Under the pieces are notes generated by a model. That model was not told the DNA's origin and did no database searches. It saw nothing but the letters and a program-made list of their open reading frames with translations. A stretch of 64,000 nt of DNA from Mycobacterium sp. 3519A (GTDB lineage: Bacteria; Actinomycetota; Actinomycetes; Mycobacteriales; Mycobacteriaceae). The translations under genes were made by a program, and so were the position numbers. This document shows positions 27,549 to 37,942 of this stretch, in pieces. The DNA is taken from NCBI RefSeq assembly GCF_900240945.1, contig NZ_OESG01000013.1, positions 2,255,622 to 2,319,621 of the forward strand. The letters are read 5' to 3'. Every line of letters starts with the position of its first letter. Positions within the stretch are counted from its first letter, which is position 1.

Positions 27549-30500
27549 GCCCCGGTAAGCGACCGGGGGTTCGGTTCGGCGCACAGCTTCCTGGGCCAGT
27601 TGCACACGCGAGGTGAGCCCGACCTTGTTATAGACGTGACGCAGATGCGACTGCACTGTGCGCGGTGAGACGAAGAGCCTCGCGGCGATGTCTTTGTTCG
27701 GCAGTCCTTCGCCGACCAGGCGCACGACGTCGAGTTCGGTCGGCGTGAGTGAGTCCCATCCGCTCGACGGCCGCTTGCGTTCGCCCCGGCCCCGGAGCGC
27801 GTAGGCGATCGCCTCGTCGGTGGACATGGCGGCACCTTCGGCCCAGGCCGCGTCGAAGTCGTTGTTGCCTAGCGCGTTTCGTAAGGACGCGACGGTGGCA
27901 TCGTGATCGGCGTCGAAGATCGGTAGGCGAACGGATCCCATGCTGGTCCGCAGGGCGTCGGCCGCACCCAGTAACCGACACGCTTCATGATTCCTGTCTG
28001 CTCCGGATGCCAGTTGTGCCAACCATTCGAGAGCGTCGGGGATGTGCAACTTCGCATCTGTGTCGGCGGCGGAGGCGAGTCCCGCGTGCAAATCGGCTTC
28101 AGCGAGCCGTGAATCGCCGAACGCCATCTTGATCCGTCCTCGTATCACAAGTGCGACAGATATCCAGCATCCTTTCGCCGTCGTGAGGACGGTGTCGACG
28201 AGGCCAAGCGCCGTCGTGCTTTCACCGGCGCCCAGCGCCGCAAATGCCAGCCAGAAGGCGTTCACCGAGTTGTAGAGATTGGTGATGGTCGGCAGCGCCT
28301 CCTGGCAGGCGTCCCAAGCGGCCGCCACGTCGCCGGCGGCGAGGTGGGCGAGGGCGATATTGGGTAGGCAGGCGCTCTCGAAGTATTCGCCGATCTCCGG
28401 TGCGCCCTGACACGACGCGGCGATCGCGCTGCCGGCGCCGACGGCGTCTCCCAGGAACGACAGAATTATCGACTCGGACATCAGCCCCGTCATCTCGGAA
28501 AGAAGATCGCGGGTGTCCCTGGCCTCCCTTTTCACCGCGCGTGCTTCCGCGAGGGCCCCCGCAGGGTCGCCGACGAACAAGCGTGCGCCCGCGATGTAGA
28601 TGCCCCATGCATTCGTCGTCAGTCGGTCGCCGATGCGTCGCGCGAGTTCACGTCCTTCGCTGGCGGTGAGCACGCCCTGTAGATCGCCGGTGACGAAAAG
28701 CGCCCGATAGGACTGCCTTTCGAGCACCTGGCTCAGCCGCCACAGATCTCCGCAATCTCCCGCCAACTCGGCCGCCTCGACGAAGTACGGCGCAGCCGCT
28801 TCGGCGTCGTAGAGGACGACGCATCCGCGAGCCACCAGAGCGCGGATCAACAGTGCATGGTCTCCAATGTCGCGGGCAGTGGTCAACGCCTCGTCGACCC
28901 GTTCGATGTTCGGCGAATGCAGCGATCCGTACCAGGAGTCGAGTAGCGCTTTGTCGGCGAAACCTCTCACGCGCGCTGTCGGCGACGCAGAGTTGGCCGC
29001 GGCTTCGTCTTCGAGTACCGCATCGATCCACGCCAGACCTTCGCGAATGCGGCCCTGCTGCAACCACAACGGCTGCAGGAACGATGCGAGCTCCAAAGCT
29101 TCAGTCATCTCGCTGTTTTCGTAGCTCCACGTGTAAGCGGCGCGGAGATTGTCCATTTCGACCAGCGCGTGAGCTATTCGCTGTTGGTGGCCGCTGGTTG
29201 CGGGAGCGTCCAGCGCCTTCGCCACAGCCTGGTAGTGATCGCGGTGTCGACTGCGAACCGCGTCGGCCTCGCCTGACTCGCCGAGCTTCTCCAACGCGTA
29301 CTGACGGACCGTCTCCAACAATCGATACCGGGTTCTGCCACTGGCGCTTTCGGCGACTACCAGTGACTTGTCGACCAGCAGGCTGAGCTGGTCTAGCACC
29401 TGAAATCGTTCTACCTCCGTAGCGCCCGCGACGGCTTGCGCCGCGTCCAGGGTGAAACCGCCCATGAAAACCGACAATCGCCGGAACATAACGCGTTCAG
29501 GCTCTGTCAGAAGCGCGTGCGACCAGTCGACGGATGCGCGCAAAGTCTGCTGCCGCCGCACGGCAGTGCGTGCGCCGCCCGTCAGAAGCCGGAACCTGTC
29601 GTGCAAACTGTCGACTATCTCCTCGAGCGAAAGCGCGCGCACTCGTGCCGCGGCGAGTTCGATGGCCAGCGGCATGCCGTCGAGGCGGCGACAGATTTCC
29701 GTCACGACGGCTCGGTTGGTCTCCGTGACGCTGAAGTCCGGTCGGGCGCGACGCGCCCGATCGGCGAACAACTCGATAGCCTCACTATCTAGAGATAGCG
29801 ACGGCACTTGCCAATTCACCTCGCCGGCCACCATCAGGGGTTCACGACTCGTCGCGAAAACAGCGAGATTCGGGCAGCCGGCGAGCAGATCATTGGCCAG
29901 TCCCGCGCATGCCGCCAGGAGATGCTCACAGTTGTCCAACATGATTAACATTCGTCGATCACGGATGGAGCGAAGCACGGTCTCGGTGATCGAACGGCCG
30001 GGCTGGTCCGGTAATCCCAACGTCCGGGCGACAGTCAGCGGGACGACCTCGGCGTGGGTCAGTGGGGCGAGATCCGCGTAGCAAACGCCGTCGGGGAACG
30101 CTTCCGTCAGCTGCGCTGCAACCTCGATCGCCAAGCGGGTCTTGCCAGCGCCGCCCGCGCCGGTCAAGGTCACCAATCGGTTTTCAACCACGATGGACCG
30201 AATTTCGGCGACCTGGGGTGCGCGACCGACGAAGGTGGTCAGCTGTCTCGGGAGATGTTGCCTCACAGTAGCTTTCGCACTGCGCAGTGGCGGAAAATCG
30301 TTGCAAACATCGGGATGGCACAGCTGCGCGACGTGCATTGGGCGGGGCAGATCGCGCAGCGGATGACTGCCGACATCAGTCAGCCACGCGTCTGCGGGCA
30401 GCCTGTCTTCCACCAATTCCTGTGTGGCAGATGACAGTACGGTTTGGCCACCGTGCGCTAAATCGCGCAGTCGTGCCGTCTTGTTGATCGTCGAACCCGC

Positions 30501-30887
30501 GTAGTTGCCCTCGTCGCGCAACTGCACTTCACCGGTGTGCAAGCCGATGCGCAACTTGATCGGTGCCAAAGGTGACCGCTGCAGTTCCAGCGCGCAGGCC
30601 ACCGCGTCACTGGCCCGCGCGAAGGCCGCCACGAAGCTGTCCCCCTCACCCTGCTCGACAGGTCGCACGCCGCCGTGTTCGGCGATCAGTTGCGATGCGG
30701 TCCGGTTCAGTTGCTCGACCGCGGCCGTCATCGCCGACGGCTGTGACTCCCACAACTGCGTGGAACCTTCCACGTCGGCGAGCATCAGCGTCACCGTTCC
30801 GGTCGGCAACAACTCCGTCACATCGAGGTCGCTCCAGTCCGTTTCGCTCACACTTGCCACGATGCGGTCCCGGACCCCCGGGAACAT
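27546..30887 (-). CDS. Cyclase-ATPase-LuxR regulator (class III cyclase, NB-ARC-type ATPase, HTH)
   Basis: A 1113-residue cytoplasmic signal protein. Residues about 30-195 form a class III nucleotide cyclase with metal ligands D38 and D83 and transition-state N135 and R139. The usual Lys and Asp that select adenine are replaced by Q79 and N128, the Gln-Asn pair I recall from M. tuberculosis Rv0386. A STAND ATPase follows with Walker [10 protein letters not shown] (K249), then TPR-like helices. A LuxR helix-turn-helix lies at about 1045-1105 ([26 protein letters not shown] split over the motif). ATG 30887 is used; GTG 30851 (VSETDW) is an equally good start. Confidence 0.9.
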   Translation of the reverse strand: MFPGVRDRIVASVSETDWSDLDVTELLPTGTVTLMLADVEGSTQLWESQPSAMTAAVEQLNRTASQLIAEHGGVRPVEQGEGDSFVAAFARASDAVACALELQRSPLAPIKLRIGLHTGEVQLRDEGNYAGSTINKTARLRDLAHGGQTVLSSATQELVEDRLPADAWLTDVGSHPLRDLPRPMHVAQLCHPDVCNDFPPLRSAKATVRQHLPRQLTTFVGRAPQVAEIRSIVVENRLVTLTGAGGAGKTRLAIEVAAQLTEAFPDGVCYADLAPLTHAEVVPLTVARTLGLPDQPGRSITETVLRSIRDRRMLIMLDNCEHLLAACAGLANDLLAGCPNLAVFATSREPLMVAGEVNWQVPSLSLDSEAIELFADRARRARPDFSVTETNRAVVTEICRRLDGMPLAIELAAARVRALSLEEIVDSLHDRFRLLTGGARTAVRRQQTLRASVDWSHALLTEPERVMFRRLSVFMGGFTLDAAQAVAGATEVERFQVLDQLSLLVDKSLVVAESASGRTRYRLLETVRQYALEKLGESGEADAVRSRHRDHYQAVAKALDAPATSGHQQRIAHALVEMDNLRAAYTWSYENSEMTEALELASFLQPLWLQQGRIREGLAWIDAVLEDEAAANSASPTARVRGFADKALLDSWYGSLHSPNIERVDEALTTARDIGDHALLIRALVARGCVVLYDAEAAAPYFVEAAELAGDCGDLWRLSQVLERQSYRALFVTGDLQGVLTASEGRELARRIGDRLTTNAWGIYIAGARLFVGDPAGALAEARAVKREARDTRDLLSEMTGLMSESIILSFLGDAVGAGSAIAASCQGAPEIGEYFESACLPNIALAHLAAGDVAAAWDACQEALPTITNLYNSVNAFWLAFAALGAGESTTALGLVDTVLTTAKGCWISVALVIRGRIKMAFGDSRLAEADLHAGLASAADTDAKLHIPDALEWLAQLASGADRNHEACRLLGAADALRTSMGSVRLPIFDADHDATVASLRNALGNNDFDAAWAEGAAMSTDEAIAYALRGRGERKRPSSGWDSLTPTELDVVRLVGEGLPNKDIAARLFVSPRTVQSHLRHVYNKVGLTSRVQLAQEAVRRTEPPVAYRG

Positions 30888-31045
30888 CCGCCGTATGGCG
30901 CATTTTTCCCGGTAAGACCTGGCTGCGCCCGCGGAATCTGCGATTGAGTCGCTCGAATTGCGCCCCCGAGCGCCCAGATCTACGCCTCAGGGCCGATGGT
31001 CCGATGACGCACAGCGCCGATAGTGAGTCACAGAGGGAGGGTCAA

Positions 31046-31414
31046 ATGGCTACCACCGACGACATCTGCGCACAACTGGGCGTGCCGCCCAAGGACTGGC
31101 ACCTGTTCGCCCGCTGGACCGCCGAGTCGTTGAGCTCGAAAGCGCTCGACGAACTTCGCGCGTACGTCGACGTGATGATCGCCAGTCGGTGCCGCACGCC
31201 GGGCTCCGACCTGCTGTCCAAGCTGATCGAAGACGGCATCGACGGTGAGGACCTCACGGTCGACGAGGTGCACGCCGCCGTCGCTGCGATGCTGACCGCT
31301 ACACCTCGGCGTGAGCCTCCGCGCGAACAGACGCAAAGTGACCCGACACGCCGAGACAAAGGGACACTTTGCGTCTGTTCGCGCAGGGGAGGAGTTACCC
31401 GGTGTAGGCCATGA
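31046..31414 (+). CDS. Small unknown protein whose C-terminus is encoded by the repeat element
   Basis: A 122-residue ORF with GGGAGG 5 bases before the ATG. Residues 1-92 look like a real soluble protein: [37 protein letters not shown] and [14 protein letters not shown]. From about residue 93 the frame runs through repeat copy 2 and then into the end of the aldehyde dehydrogenase gene, giving a Cys/Arg-rich tail ([13 protein letters not shown]) unlike the rest. The original stop was probably displaced when the repeat arrived. The gene is divergent from the cyclase regulator. Function unknown. Confidence 0.6.
   Translation: MATTDDICAQLGVPPKDWHLFARWTAESLSSKALDELRAYVDVMIASRCRTPGSDLLSKLIEDGIDGEDLTVDEVHAAVAAMLTATPRREPPREQTQSDPTRRDKGTLCVCSRRGGVTRCRP
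31321..31397. repeat. Palindromic repeat element, copy 2
   Basis: A 20-base perfect stem (31321-31340 with 31365-31384) around a 24-base loop, then GCAGGGGAGGAGTTA ending on the TAA of the minus-strand aldehyde dehydrogenase gene. It is in the same orientation as copy 1 (27474-27548). Bases 31323-31397 differ from copy 1 at only four positions, two in the loop and two in the tail, none in the stem. Confidence 0.85.
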
Positions 31415-32828
31415 CGTGCTTGATGCGGGTGTAGTCCTCGAAGCCGTAAGCCGACAGGTCCTTACCGTGCCCGGACGACTTGAAACCACCGTGCGGCATC
31501 TCGGCGACCAACGGGATATGCGTATTGATCCACACGCAGCCGAAGTCGAGCGCGGCCGAAACCCGCAGTGCCCGTGACACATCGCGCGTCCACACCGACG
31601 ACGCCAGCCCGTACTCCGTGCCGTTGGCCCACTGGATGGCCTCCTCCTCGTCGGAGAACGACTGCACCGTGATGACCGGGCCGAAGATCTCGTTCTGGAT
31701 CAGCCGGTCGTCCTGACGCAGCCCGCCGATGACCGTCGGCTCGACGTAGAAACCCTTGTCGCCCTGGCGCTGTCCACCGACTGCGACCTTGGCATGCGAC
31801 GGCACTTCGCCCAGGAAGCTCAGCACGCGCTCCAGCTGATTGGCGTTGTTCACCGGCGGGACCCAGGCGTCCTCGTCGTCTGCCGGCTTGCCGTACGTCG
31901 TCGTCGCGTTGCGCGCCTGCTCGGCGAGCGCATCGGTCAGGTCGGACGCCACCGACGCCCGCGCCAGCACGCGGGTGGCCGCCGTGCAGTCCTGGCCCGC
32001 GTTGAAGTAGCCGGCGGTCGCGATTCCCTCAGCGGCACTGGCGATGTCGCTGTCGTCGAACACGATGACCGGCGCCTTGCCGCCCAACTCCAAATGGGTG
32101 CGCTTCAGATTTCCGCCAGCGCTGACCGCCACCGCGCGCCCCGCAGCCACCGAACCGGTGATCGACACCATCTCCGGTGTCGGATGCGCGACCACCGCCG
32201 CACCCGTATCCCGGTCGCCGCAAACGACATTCAGCACGCCGGGCGGGAAGTGCCGCGCCGCGATCTCGGCGAGCATCACCGTGGTGACCGGCGTGGTGTC
32301 GCTGGGTTTGATGACGACGGTGTTGCCCGCCGCCACAGCGGGAACGAACTTCCAGATCGCCATCATCATCGGGTAGTTCCACGGCGCCACCTGGCCGACC
32401 ACGCCGACCGGTTCCCGGCGGATCCACGACGTGTGGTTCTCCATGTACTCGCCGGCCGACTTGCCCTCCAACATCCGCGCCGCGCCCGCGAAGAACCGGA
32501 TCTGGTCGACCATCGGCGGGATCTCTTCGGCCATGGTGACGTGGTTGGGCTTGCCGGTGTTGCGGCCTTCGGCCTCAACGAGGGCCTGCGCGTTCTTCTC
32601 GACGTCGTCGGCGAAGTCCAGCAGCGCCTTCTGCCGGTGCGACGGCGTGGTGCGCTTCCAGTCGGCGAACGCCTTCGACGCCGCGGCGTAGGCGTTGTCG
32701 ATGTCGGCCTGGTTGGAGATCGGCGCGGTGGCGTATTCCTCACCGGTCGTCGGGTCGACCAGTGGCATGGTCGCGCCGCTCACGGAGTCGACGAGTTCGC
32801 CGCCGATGAAATTCTGAACCTTGGTCAT
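31395..32828 (-). CDS. Gamma-aminobutyraldehyde-type NAD-dependent aldehyde dehydrogenase
   Basis: A 477-residue aldehyde dehydrogenase. The catalytic Cys is C281 in [12 protein letters not shown], the general base is E247 in LELGGKAP, and the coenzyme region has [13 protein letters not shown] and [20 protein letters not shown] and [17 protein letters not shown] are close to the aminobutyraldehyde/betaine aldehyde group, so oxidation of 4-aminobutanal to GABA is the likely reaction. The gene starts 15 bases after gabT ends, giving a two-gene putrescine/GABA pathway: aldehyde to GABA here, GABA to succinic semialdehyde by GabT. Its stop is part of the repeat element copy 2 tail. Confidence 0.85.
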   Translation of the reverse strand: MTKVQNFIGGELVDSVSGATMPLVDPTTGEEYATAPISNQADIDNAYAAASKAFADWKRTTPSHRQKALLDFADDVEKNAQALVEAEGRNTGKPNHVTMAEEIPPMVDQIRFFAGAARMLEGKSAGEYMENHTSWIRREPVGVVGQVAPWNYPMMMAIWKFVPAVAAGNTVVIKPSDTTPVTTVMLAEIAARHFPPGVLNVVCGDRDTGAAVVAHPTPEMVSITGSVAAGRAVAVSAGGNLKRTHLELGGKAPVIVFDDSDIASAAEGIATAGYFNAGQDCTAATRVLARASVASDLTDALAEQARNATTTYGKPADDEDAWVPPVNNANQLERVLSFLGEVPSHAKVAVGGQRQGDKGFYVEPTVIGGLRQDDRLIQNEIFGPVITVQSFSDEEEAIQWANGTEYGLASSVWTRDVSRALRVSAALDFGCVWINTHIPLVAEMPHGGFKSSGHGKDLSAYGFEDYTRIKHVMAYTG

Positions 32829-32843
32829 TGCAACTCCTGTCTT

Positions 32844-34184
32844 TCAGAGGTCGGCCAGAACGAGAGCGAGGACGTCGAGGCCTTCGATGAGCAATTCGTC
32901 GCTGATGGTCAGCGGCGGCAGGAAACGCAGCACGTTGCCGAATGTGCCGCAGGACAACACGATTACGCCGGCGGTGTGGCAGCCGACGCACAGCTTCATG
33001 GTCAGCTCCGGGTCGGGATCCAGCGTGCCCGGCTTGACCAACTCCATGGCGATCATCGCGCCGCGGCCGCGCACGTCGCCGATGCGGTCGTTCTCCGCCT
33101 GCAGCCGACCCAACCGGTCCTTCATCAGGACCTCGATCTCGCGGGCGCGCTCGACCAAGCCGTCGGACTCAATGGTCTCGATGGTGGCCAGCGCCGCTGC
33201 GCACGCGACCGGATTGCCGCCGTAGGTGCCGCCCAACCCGCTGACGTGGGGCGCGTCCATGATCTCGGCGCGCCCGGTGACCGCCGACAGCGGCATGCCG
33301 TCGGCGATGCCCTTGGCGGTGCAGATCAGGTCGGGTTCGATGCCTTCGTGTTCGCAGGCGAACATCGCGCCCGTGCGGGCGAACCCGGTCTGCACCTCGT
33401 CGGCGATGAACACCACGTTGTTCTTGCGGCACCAGTCCAGCAGCGCGGGCAGGAAACCGTCTGCGGGGACGATGAATCCGCCCTCACCCTGGATCGGTTC
33501 GATGATCACCGCGGCCAGATTGTCGGCGCCGACCTGTTTTTCGATGACCGAGATCGCCCGCTTGGCCGCCAGCTCGCCGTCGGTGGCGAGCTCCTTGCCG
33601 TATTCCGCGTCGCGGAACGGGTAGGACAACGGCGCCCGGTAGATCTCCGGCGCGAACGGGCCGAAGCCGTGCTTGTACGGCATGGACTTGGCGGTCAGCG
33701 CCATCGTCAGGTTGGTGCGGCCGTGGTAGGCGTGGTCGAAGGAGACCACCGCCTGCTTGCGCGTGTAGGTCCTGGCGATCTTGATCGCGTTCTCGACGGC
33801 CTCCGAACCGGAGTTGAACAACGCCGACCGCTTCTCGCCGCTGCCCGGGGTCAACCGGTTGAGGTGTTCGGCCACCGCGACGTAGCCCTCGTACGGCGTG
33901 ATCATGAAGCAGGTGTGGGTGAAGTTGGCGACCTGCTCCTGGACGGCCTGAACCACCCGCGGCGACGAGTTGCCGATCGTGGTGACGGCGATGCCGGAGC
34001 CCAGGTCGATCAACCGATTGCCGTCGACGTCCTCGACGATGCCGCCGAACGCTCTGGCCGCATAGACCGGCATCGTGTTGCCTATGCCGCGCGACACCGC
34101 GGCGGCCTTTCGTTCGATCAGCTGCTGCGATCGGGGCCCCGGAATCGAGGTGGCGAGGTAGCGGCTTTGCTCGAGACTGCTCAA
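32844..34184 (-). CDS. gabT: 4-aminobutyrate aminotransferase
   Basis: PLP-dependent class III aminotransferase, 446 residues, converting GABA and 2-oxoglutarate to succinic semialdehyde and glutamate. The PLP lysine is K291 in ICTAKGIADG. Other landmarks are FNSGSEAVENAIKIAR, FDHAYHGRTNLTMALT, IEPIQGEGGFIVP and FIADEVQTGFARTG. I start it at TTG 34184 (LSSLEQSRY) because AGGAGC lies 5 bases upstream and the N-terminus then aligns with M. tuberculosis GabT. The longer frame to 34247 contains that Shine-Dalgarno sequence. It heads an operon with the aldehyde dehydrogenase. Confidence 0.93.
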   Translation of the reverse strand: MSSLEQSRYLATSIPGPRSQQLIERKAAAVSRGIGNTMPVYAARAFGGIVEDVDGNRLIDLGSGIAVTTIGNSSPRVVQAVQEQVANFTHTCFMITPYEGYVAVAEHLNRLTPGSGEKRSALFNSGSEAVENAIKIARTYTRKQAVVSFDHAYHGRTNLTMALTAKSMPYKHGFGPFAPEIYRAPLSYPFRDAEYGKELATDGELAAKRAISVIEKQVGADNLAAVIIEPIQGEGGFIVPADGFLPALLDWCRKNNVVFIADEVQTGFARTGAMFACEHEGIEPDLICTAKGIADGMPLSAVTGRAEIMDAPHVSGLGGTYGGNPVACAAALATIETIESDGLVERAREIEVLMKDRLGRLQAENDRIGDVRGRGAMIAMELVKPGTLDPDPELTMKLCVGCHTAGVIVLSCGTFGNVLRFLPPLTISDELLIEGLDVLALVLADL

Positions 34185-34189
34185 TGGAA

Positions 34190-34195
34190 GCTCCT
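34190..34195 (-). promoter_or_regulatory. Ribosome binding site that decides the gabT start
   Basis: On the minus strand AGGAGC is followed by five bases and TTG. It lies inside the longer reading frame, so it argues for the short TTG-started protein. Confidence 0.65.
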
Positions 34196-34311
34196 GATTA
34201 CGGTTGGGTTCGACGAATGCCGCGTCGCCGTCTGAGCCTAGTCGCATGACGCACTGATCCGTCGAAAACTAAGCCATCTGAAACCGGAACCATCGGTCTT
34301 ACATGCCAAAC

Positions 34312-34328
34312 GCAACGGATTCCGTTGC
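34312..34328. promoter_or_regulatory. Palindrome between divergent gabT and yajC
   Basis: GCAACGG-ATT-CCGTTGC, perfect 7-base arms around three bases, in the 282-base spacer between gabT (minus) and yajC (plus). It is a candidate binding site for a dimeric regulator of the GABA operon, lying 128 bases before gabT. No regulator gene is adjacent. Confidence 0.5.
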
Positions 34329-34466
34329 CTTGACGTTAACTGGGCGCGGCGAATGGTGGGGGGTTCGGTCTGCGGCGTCGGCAATGGCACACTGGTCAAA
34401 GACGAGGCCCCTGACCTGCGGTCTGGGCGCCGTGATGCAAAACCGACACGAAAGACAATTGCCGCC

Positions 34467-34829
34467 ATGGGCGAACTGACCCTCTTCCTGCCCCTATTCA
34501 TCATCTTGGGCGCGTTCATGTTCTTCGCGTCGCGGCGCCAGAAGAAGGCGATGCAGGCCACCATCGACCTGCACAATTCGCTGAAGATCGGCGATCGCGT
34601 GCACACCACCTCCGGCCTGCAGGGCACGATCACCGGGATCACCGACGACAACGTCGAACTGGAAATCGCGCCGGGCGTCGTCACCACCTGGATGAAGCTG
34701 GCGGTGCGCGACCGCATCGCCGACGACATCGACGACAGCGACGACGACAGCACCGATCTCGACTACGAGGCCCGCGAATCGAGCGCCACCGAGATCACCG
34801 AGAGCCCGAACACGAAGACTGACGGCTGA
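34467..34829 (+). CDS. yajC: Preprotein translocase subunit YajC
   Basis: A 120-residue inner-membrane protein with one N-terminal helix (ELTLFLPLFIILGAFMFFASRRQKKAM) and the conserved cytoplasmic domain LKIGDRVHTTSGLQGTITGI followed by VVTTWMKLAVRDRI. The C-terminus is a very acidic tail (DDIDDSDDDSTDLDYE). It works with SecD and SecF in the Sec holotranslocon. ATG 34467 starts right at the membrane helix; the 38 extra in-frame codons upstream are not part of the family. It lies 66 bases before secD. Confidence 0.92.
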   Translation: MGELTLFLPLFIILGAFMFFASRRQKKAMQATIDLHNSLKIGDRVHTTSGLQGTITGITDDNVELEIAPGVVTTWMKLAVRDRIADDIDDSDDDSTDLDYEARESSATEITESPNTKTDG

Positions 34830-34895
34830 AGACTCAGCGCAAGCACGTACCCTTTGCGGTGCTGACGAACTGATCTCGAAGGAGACCCTGACAAC

Positions 34896-36695
34896 GTGGC
34901 ATCGTCTTCGGCGCCGGTGCACCCTGCCCGCTACCTAGGGCTTTTCTTGGTGTTGCTCATCGGTGCCTACCTATTGGTCTTCCTCACCGGCGACAAGCAG
35001 GCGAAACCCAAGCTCGGTATCGATCTGCAGGGCGGCACCCGCGTCACGCTGACCGCGCGCACCCCGGACGGCTCGCCGCCCACCCGCGACGCGCTCAACC
35101 AGGCGCAGCAGATCATCAGCGCGCGCGTCAACGGCCTCGGCGTGTCCGGGTCCGAGGTCATCATCGACGGGTCCAACCTGGTGATCACGGTGCCGGGCAA
35201 CGACAGCAGCGAAGCTCGCAACCTCGGCCAGACGGCGCGGCTGTACATCCGGCCCGTCATCCACGTGATCCCGGCTCAGGGCAAGGCTCCGCAGCCTCCG
35301 ACCGAGGCGCCGCCGGGCGCGCCGCCGCCAGGGGCGCCTGCCCCGGGTGCACCCGGATTGCCGGGTGGCATCCCGCCGATCGCGCCCGCCGAACCGGGCG
35401 CGCCGGTCTCACCGCCCTCGCCGGCTGAGCAGGCACCGGCGCCCGCCGAGCAGGCGCCGCCACCGCCCGCCGAGCCGGCACCGCAGCCCCGTCCGTACCC
35501 CCAGGAGCCGCCGCCCACTCCGGCGCCTCCACCGCCGCCCGCGCCTGGTGCGCCGCCGGCACCTGCCCCGCCGAAGGAGCAGACGCTCGCGCAGCGGATC
35601 GCCGACGAGAAGCAGTTGCGGCAGAGCACCGATCAGCAGATCCAGATTCTGGCTCTGCAGTTCCAGGCGACCCGCTGTGACCAGGAGGACGTGCTCGCCG
35701 GTAACGACGACCCGAACCTGCCGTTGGTGACCTGCTCGCAGGACGGCAAAGAGGTCTATCTGCTCGACAAGGCGATCATCAAGGGTGAGCAGATCAAGAA
35801 CGCCGACTCGGGACTCGACCAGCAGCGCGGCGAGTACGTCGTGACGGTCGAGTTCAACGACGAGGCGTCGAAGATCTGGGCCGACTTCACCGCAGCCAAC
35901 GTCGGCACCCAGACCGCGTTCGTGTTGGACTCCAAGGTGGTCAGCGCACCGCAGATCCAGGAAGCCATACCCGGCGGACGCACCCAGATCACCGGTCAAT
36001 TCACCGCCGATTCAGCGCGTCAACTGGCCAACGTTCTGAAATACGGCTCACTGCCGCTGTCATTCGAGTCGTCGGAAGCCGAAACCGTCTCGGCGACACT
36101 GGGTTTGACGTCGCTTCGGGCTGGTCTGATCGCGGGTACGATCGGGCTGGCGCTGGTGCTGGTGTATGCGCTGCTGTACTACCGCGTGCTCGGGCTGCTG
36201 ACCGCGTTGTCGTTGGTCGCTTCCGGCGCAATGGTTTTCGCGATCCTGGTGCTGCTCGGCAGATACATCAACTACACGCTCGACCTGGCTGGTATCGCGG
36301 GTTTGATCATCGGTATCGGCACCACGGCCGACTCGTTCGTGGTGTTCTTCGAACGCATCAAAGACGAGATTCGCGAGGGGCGTTCGTTCCGCTCGGCGGT
36401 GCCACGCGGTTGGGCCAGGGCTCGTAAGACGATTCTGTCCGGCAACGCGGTGACGCTGTTGGCGGCGGTGGTGCTATACGTCCTCGCGGTCGGTCAGGTG
36501 AAGGGCTTCGCGTTCACCTTGGGCCTGACGACGATTCTCGACGTCGTCGTGGTGTTCCTGGTGACCTGGCCGCTGGTGTACCTGGCGTCGAAGTCGCCGA
36601 CGCTGGCCAAGCCGTCGCTCAACGGGCTTGGCGCCGTGCAACAGATCGCACGCGAACGCCGGGCGGCCGCACACGCGACGGGACGGGATAAGTGA
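34896..36695 (+). CDS. secD: Protein translocase subunit SecD with a proline-rich insert
   Basis: A 599-residue RND-type subunit that uses proton flow to pull secreted proteins out of the SecYEG channel. It has an N-terminal helix ([19 protein letters not shown]), the conserved [13 protein letters not shown], the large extracytoplasmic P1 domain, and five C-terminal helices with [19 protein letters not shown] and [19 protein letters not shown]. Within P1, about residues 127-226 are almost pure Pro, Ala, Gly, Glu and Gln repeats, far longer than in E. coli. AAGGAGA precedes GTG 34896. The stop overlaps the secF start. Confidence 0.95.
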   Translation: MASSSAPVHPARYLGLFLVLLIGAYLLVFLTGDKQAKPKLGIDLQGGTRVTLTARTPDGSPPTRDALNQAQQIISARVNGLGVSGSEVIIDGSNLVITVPGNDSSEARNLGQTARLYIRPVIHVIPAQGKAPQPPTEAPPGAPPPGAPAPGAPGLPGGIPPIAPAEPGAPVSPPSPAEQAPAPAEQAPPPPAEPAPQPRPYPQEPPPTPAPPPPPAPGAPPAPAPPKEQTLAQRIADEKQLRQSTDQQIQILALQFQATRCDQEDVLAGNDDPNLPLVTCSQDGKEVYLLDKAIIKGEQIKNADSGLDQQRGEYVVTVEFNDEASKIWADFTAANVGTQTAFVLDSKVVSAPQIQEAIPGGRTQITGQFTADSARQLANVLKYGSLPLSFESSEAETVSATLGLTSLRAGLIAGTIGLALVLVYALLYYRVLGLLTALSLVASGAMVFAILVLLGRYINYTLDLAGIAGLIIGIGTTADSFVVFFERIKDEIREGRSFRSAVPRGWARARKTILSGNAVTLLAAVVLYVLAVGQVKGFAFTLGLTTILDVVVVFLVTWPLVYLASKSPTLAKPSLNGLGAVQQIARERRAAAHATGRDK

Positions 36696-37939
36696 TGGCG
36701 TCCAAACATTCATCCGAGGTGACCGACTCCGCTGCGGTCGAGGCACTCGATCTCGAAGCCGCCGCGGCCGATGCGCCCAAACACGGGTTCTTCGTCCGCC
36801 TCTACACCGGCACCGGAGCGTTCGAGGTAATCGGGCGCCGCAAGCTGTGGTACACGATCAGCGGCCTGATCCTCGCGGTCTGCATCGCGAGCATGGTGCT
36901 GCGCGGCTTCACGTTCGGCATCGACTTCGAGGGCGGCACCAAGGTGTCGATGCCCACGGCGGGCGCCAACGGCACGATCACCGTGCAGCAGGTCGAAGAC
37001 GTGTTCAGCAAGACCCTGGGCAAGAGCCCGGAGTCGGTCGTCGTCGTCGGCAACGGGCCGTCGGCCACCTTGCAGGTCCGCTCGGAGAAGCTGAGCAACG
37101 ACGAGACCGAAAAGCTCGGCACGGCGCTGTTCGATGCGTTGCAGCCCAAGGGATCCGACGGCAAGCCCAGTAAGCAGGCCATCAGCCAGTCCGACGTTTC
37201 CGAGACCTGGGGCGGTCAGATCACCAAGAAGGCCCTGATCGCGTTGGTGGTCTTCCTGGTGCTGGCGGCCGCCTACATCACCGTGCGCTACGAGCGCTAC
37301 ATGGCGGTGTCGGCACTGGCGACGCTGGTGTTCGACCTGGTGGTCACCGCAGGTGTGTACTCGATCGTCGGATTCGAAGTCACCCCGGCCACGGTCATCG
37401 GTCTGCTGACGATCCTCGGCTTCTCGCTCTACGACACGGTCATCGTGTTCGACAAGGTCGAGGAGAACACGCACGGGTTCGAGCACACCGCCCGTCGCAC
37501 CTTCGCCGAACAGGCCAACCTGGCGGTCAACCAGACGTTCATGCGGTCGATCAACACCAGCCTGATCTCGGTGCTGCCGATCGTGGCGCTGATGGTCGTC
37601 GCGGTGTGGCTGCTGGGCGTCGGCACGCTCAAGGACCTGGCGCTGGTGCAGTTGGTGGGCGTGATCGTCGGTACGTACTCGTCGATCTTCTTCGCCACCC
37701 CGCTGTTGGTGTCGCTGCGCGAGCGCACCGATCTCGTGCGCACCCACACCAGGCGGGTGCTCAACAGGCGCAAGCCGACCAGGGCCACCGAAGAGGTGAC
37801 CGACAGCGCACCTGAGCAGGTGGCGGCGGTGGCCGCCAAGCCGGCGCCGGAGAAGCCTGCACCTGGATCGAAGCCTGTCCGGCCAACCGCGAGCCGCACC
37901 GGGCGCCCGTCGGGTAAGCGAAGCACCCGCGGGCGGTAG
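36695..37939 (+). CDS. secF: Protein translocase subunit SecF
   Basis: A 414-residue partner of SecD. The first helix follows a variable acidic N-terminus (about residues 48-68, WYTISGLILAVCIASMVL). FTFGIDFEGGTKV is the family signature. The five C-terminal helices include ITKKALIALVVFLVLAAAYI, VIGLLTILGFSLYDTVIVFDKVEEN and NQTFMRSINTSLISVLPI. The C-terminal tail is basic and rich in Pro and Ala (about residues 345-414). ATG 36695 overlaps the secD stop (TGATG). A lipoprotein gene follows after 3 bases. Confidence 0.95.
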   Translation: MASKHSSEVTDSAAVEALDLEAAAADAPKHGFFVRLYTGTGAFEVIGRRKLWYTISGLILAVCIASMVLRGFTFGIDFEGGTKVSMPTAGANGTITVQQVEDVFSKTLGKSPESVVVVGNGPSATLQVRSEKLSNDETEKLGTALFDALQPKGSDGKPSKQAISQSDVSETWGGQITKKALIALVVFLVLAAAYITVRYERYMAVSALATLVFDLVVTAGVYSIVGFEVTPATVIGLLTILGFSLYDTVIVFDKVEENTHGFEHTARRTFAEQANLAVNQTFMRSINTSLISVLPIVALMVVAVWLLGVGTLKDLALVQLVGVIVGTYSSIFFATPLLVSLRERTDLVRTHTRRVLNRRKPTRATEEVTDSAPEQVAAVAAKPAPEKPAPGSKPVRPTASRTGRPSGKRSTRGR

Positions 37940-37942
37940 CCG

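Noticed and set aside
31794..34235. 813-codon open frame on the plus strand
   Set aside because: It is antisense to gabT and the aldehyde dehydrogenase, both clear enzymes. The translation is Arg/His/Gln-rich with no domain, typical of high-GC shadow frames.
34330..34358. TTGACG as -35 box of the yajC-secDF promoter
   Set aside because: No TANNNT -10 lies at 16-19 bases spacing, so the promoter cannot be placed with confidence.
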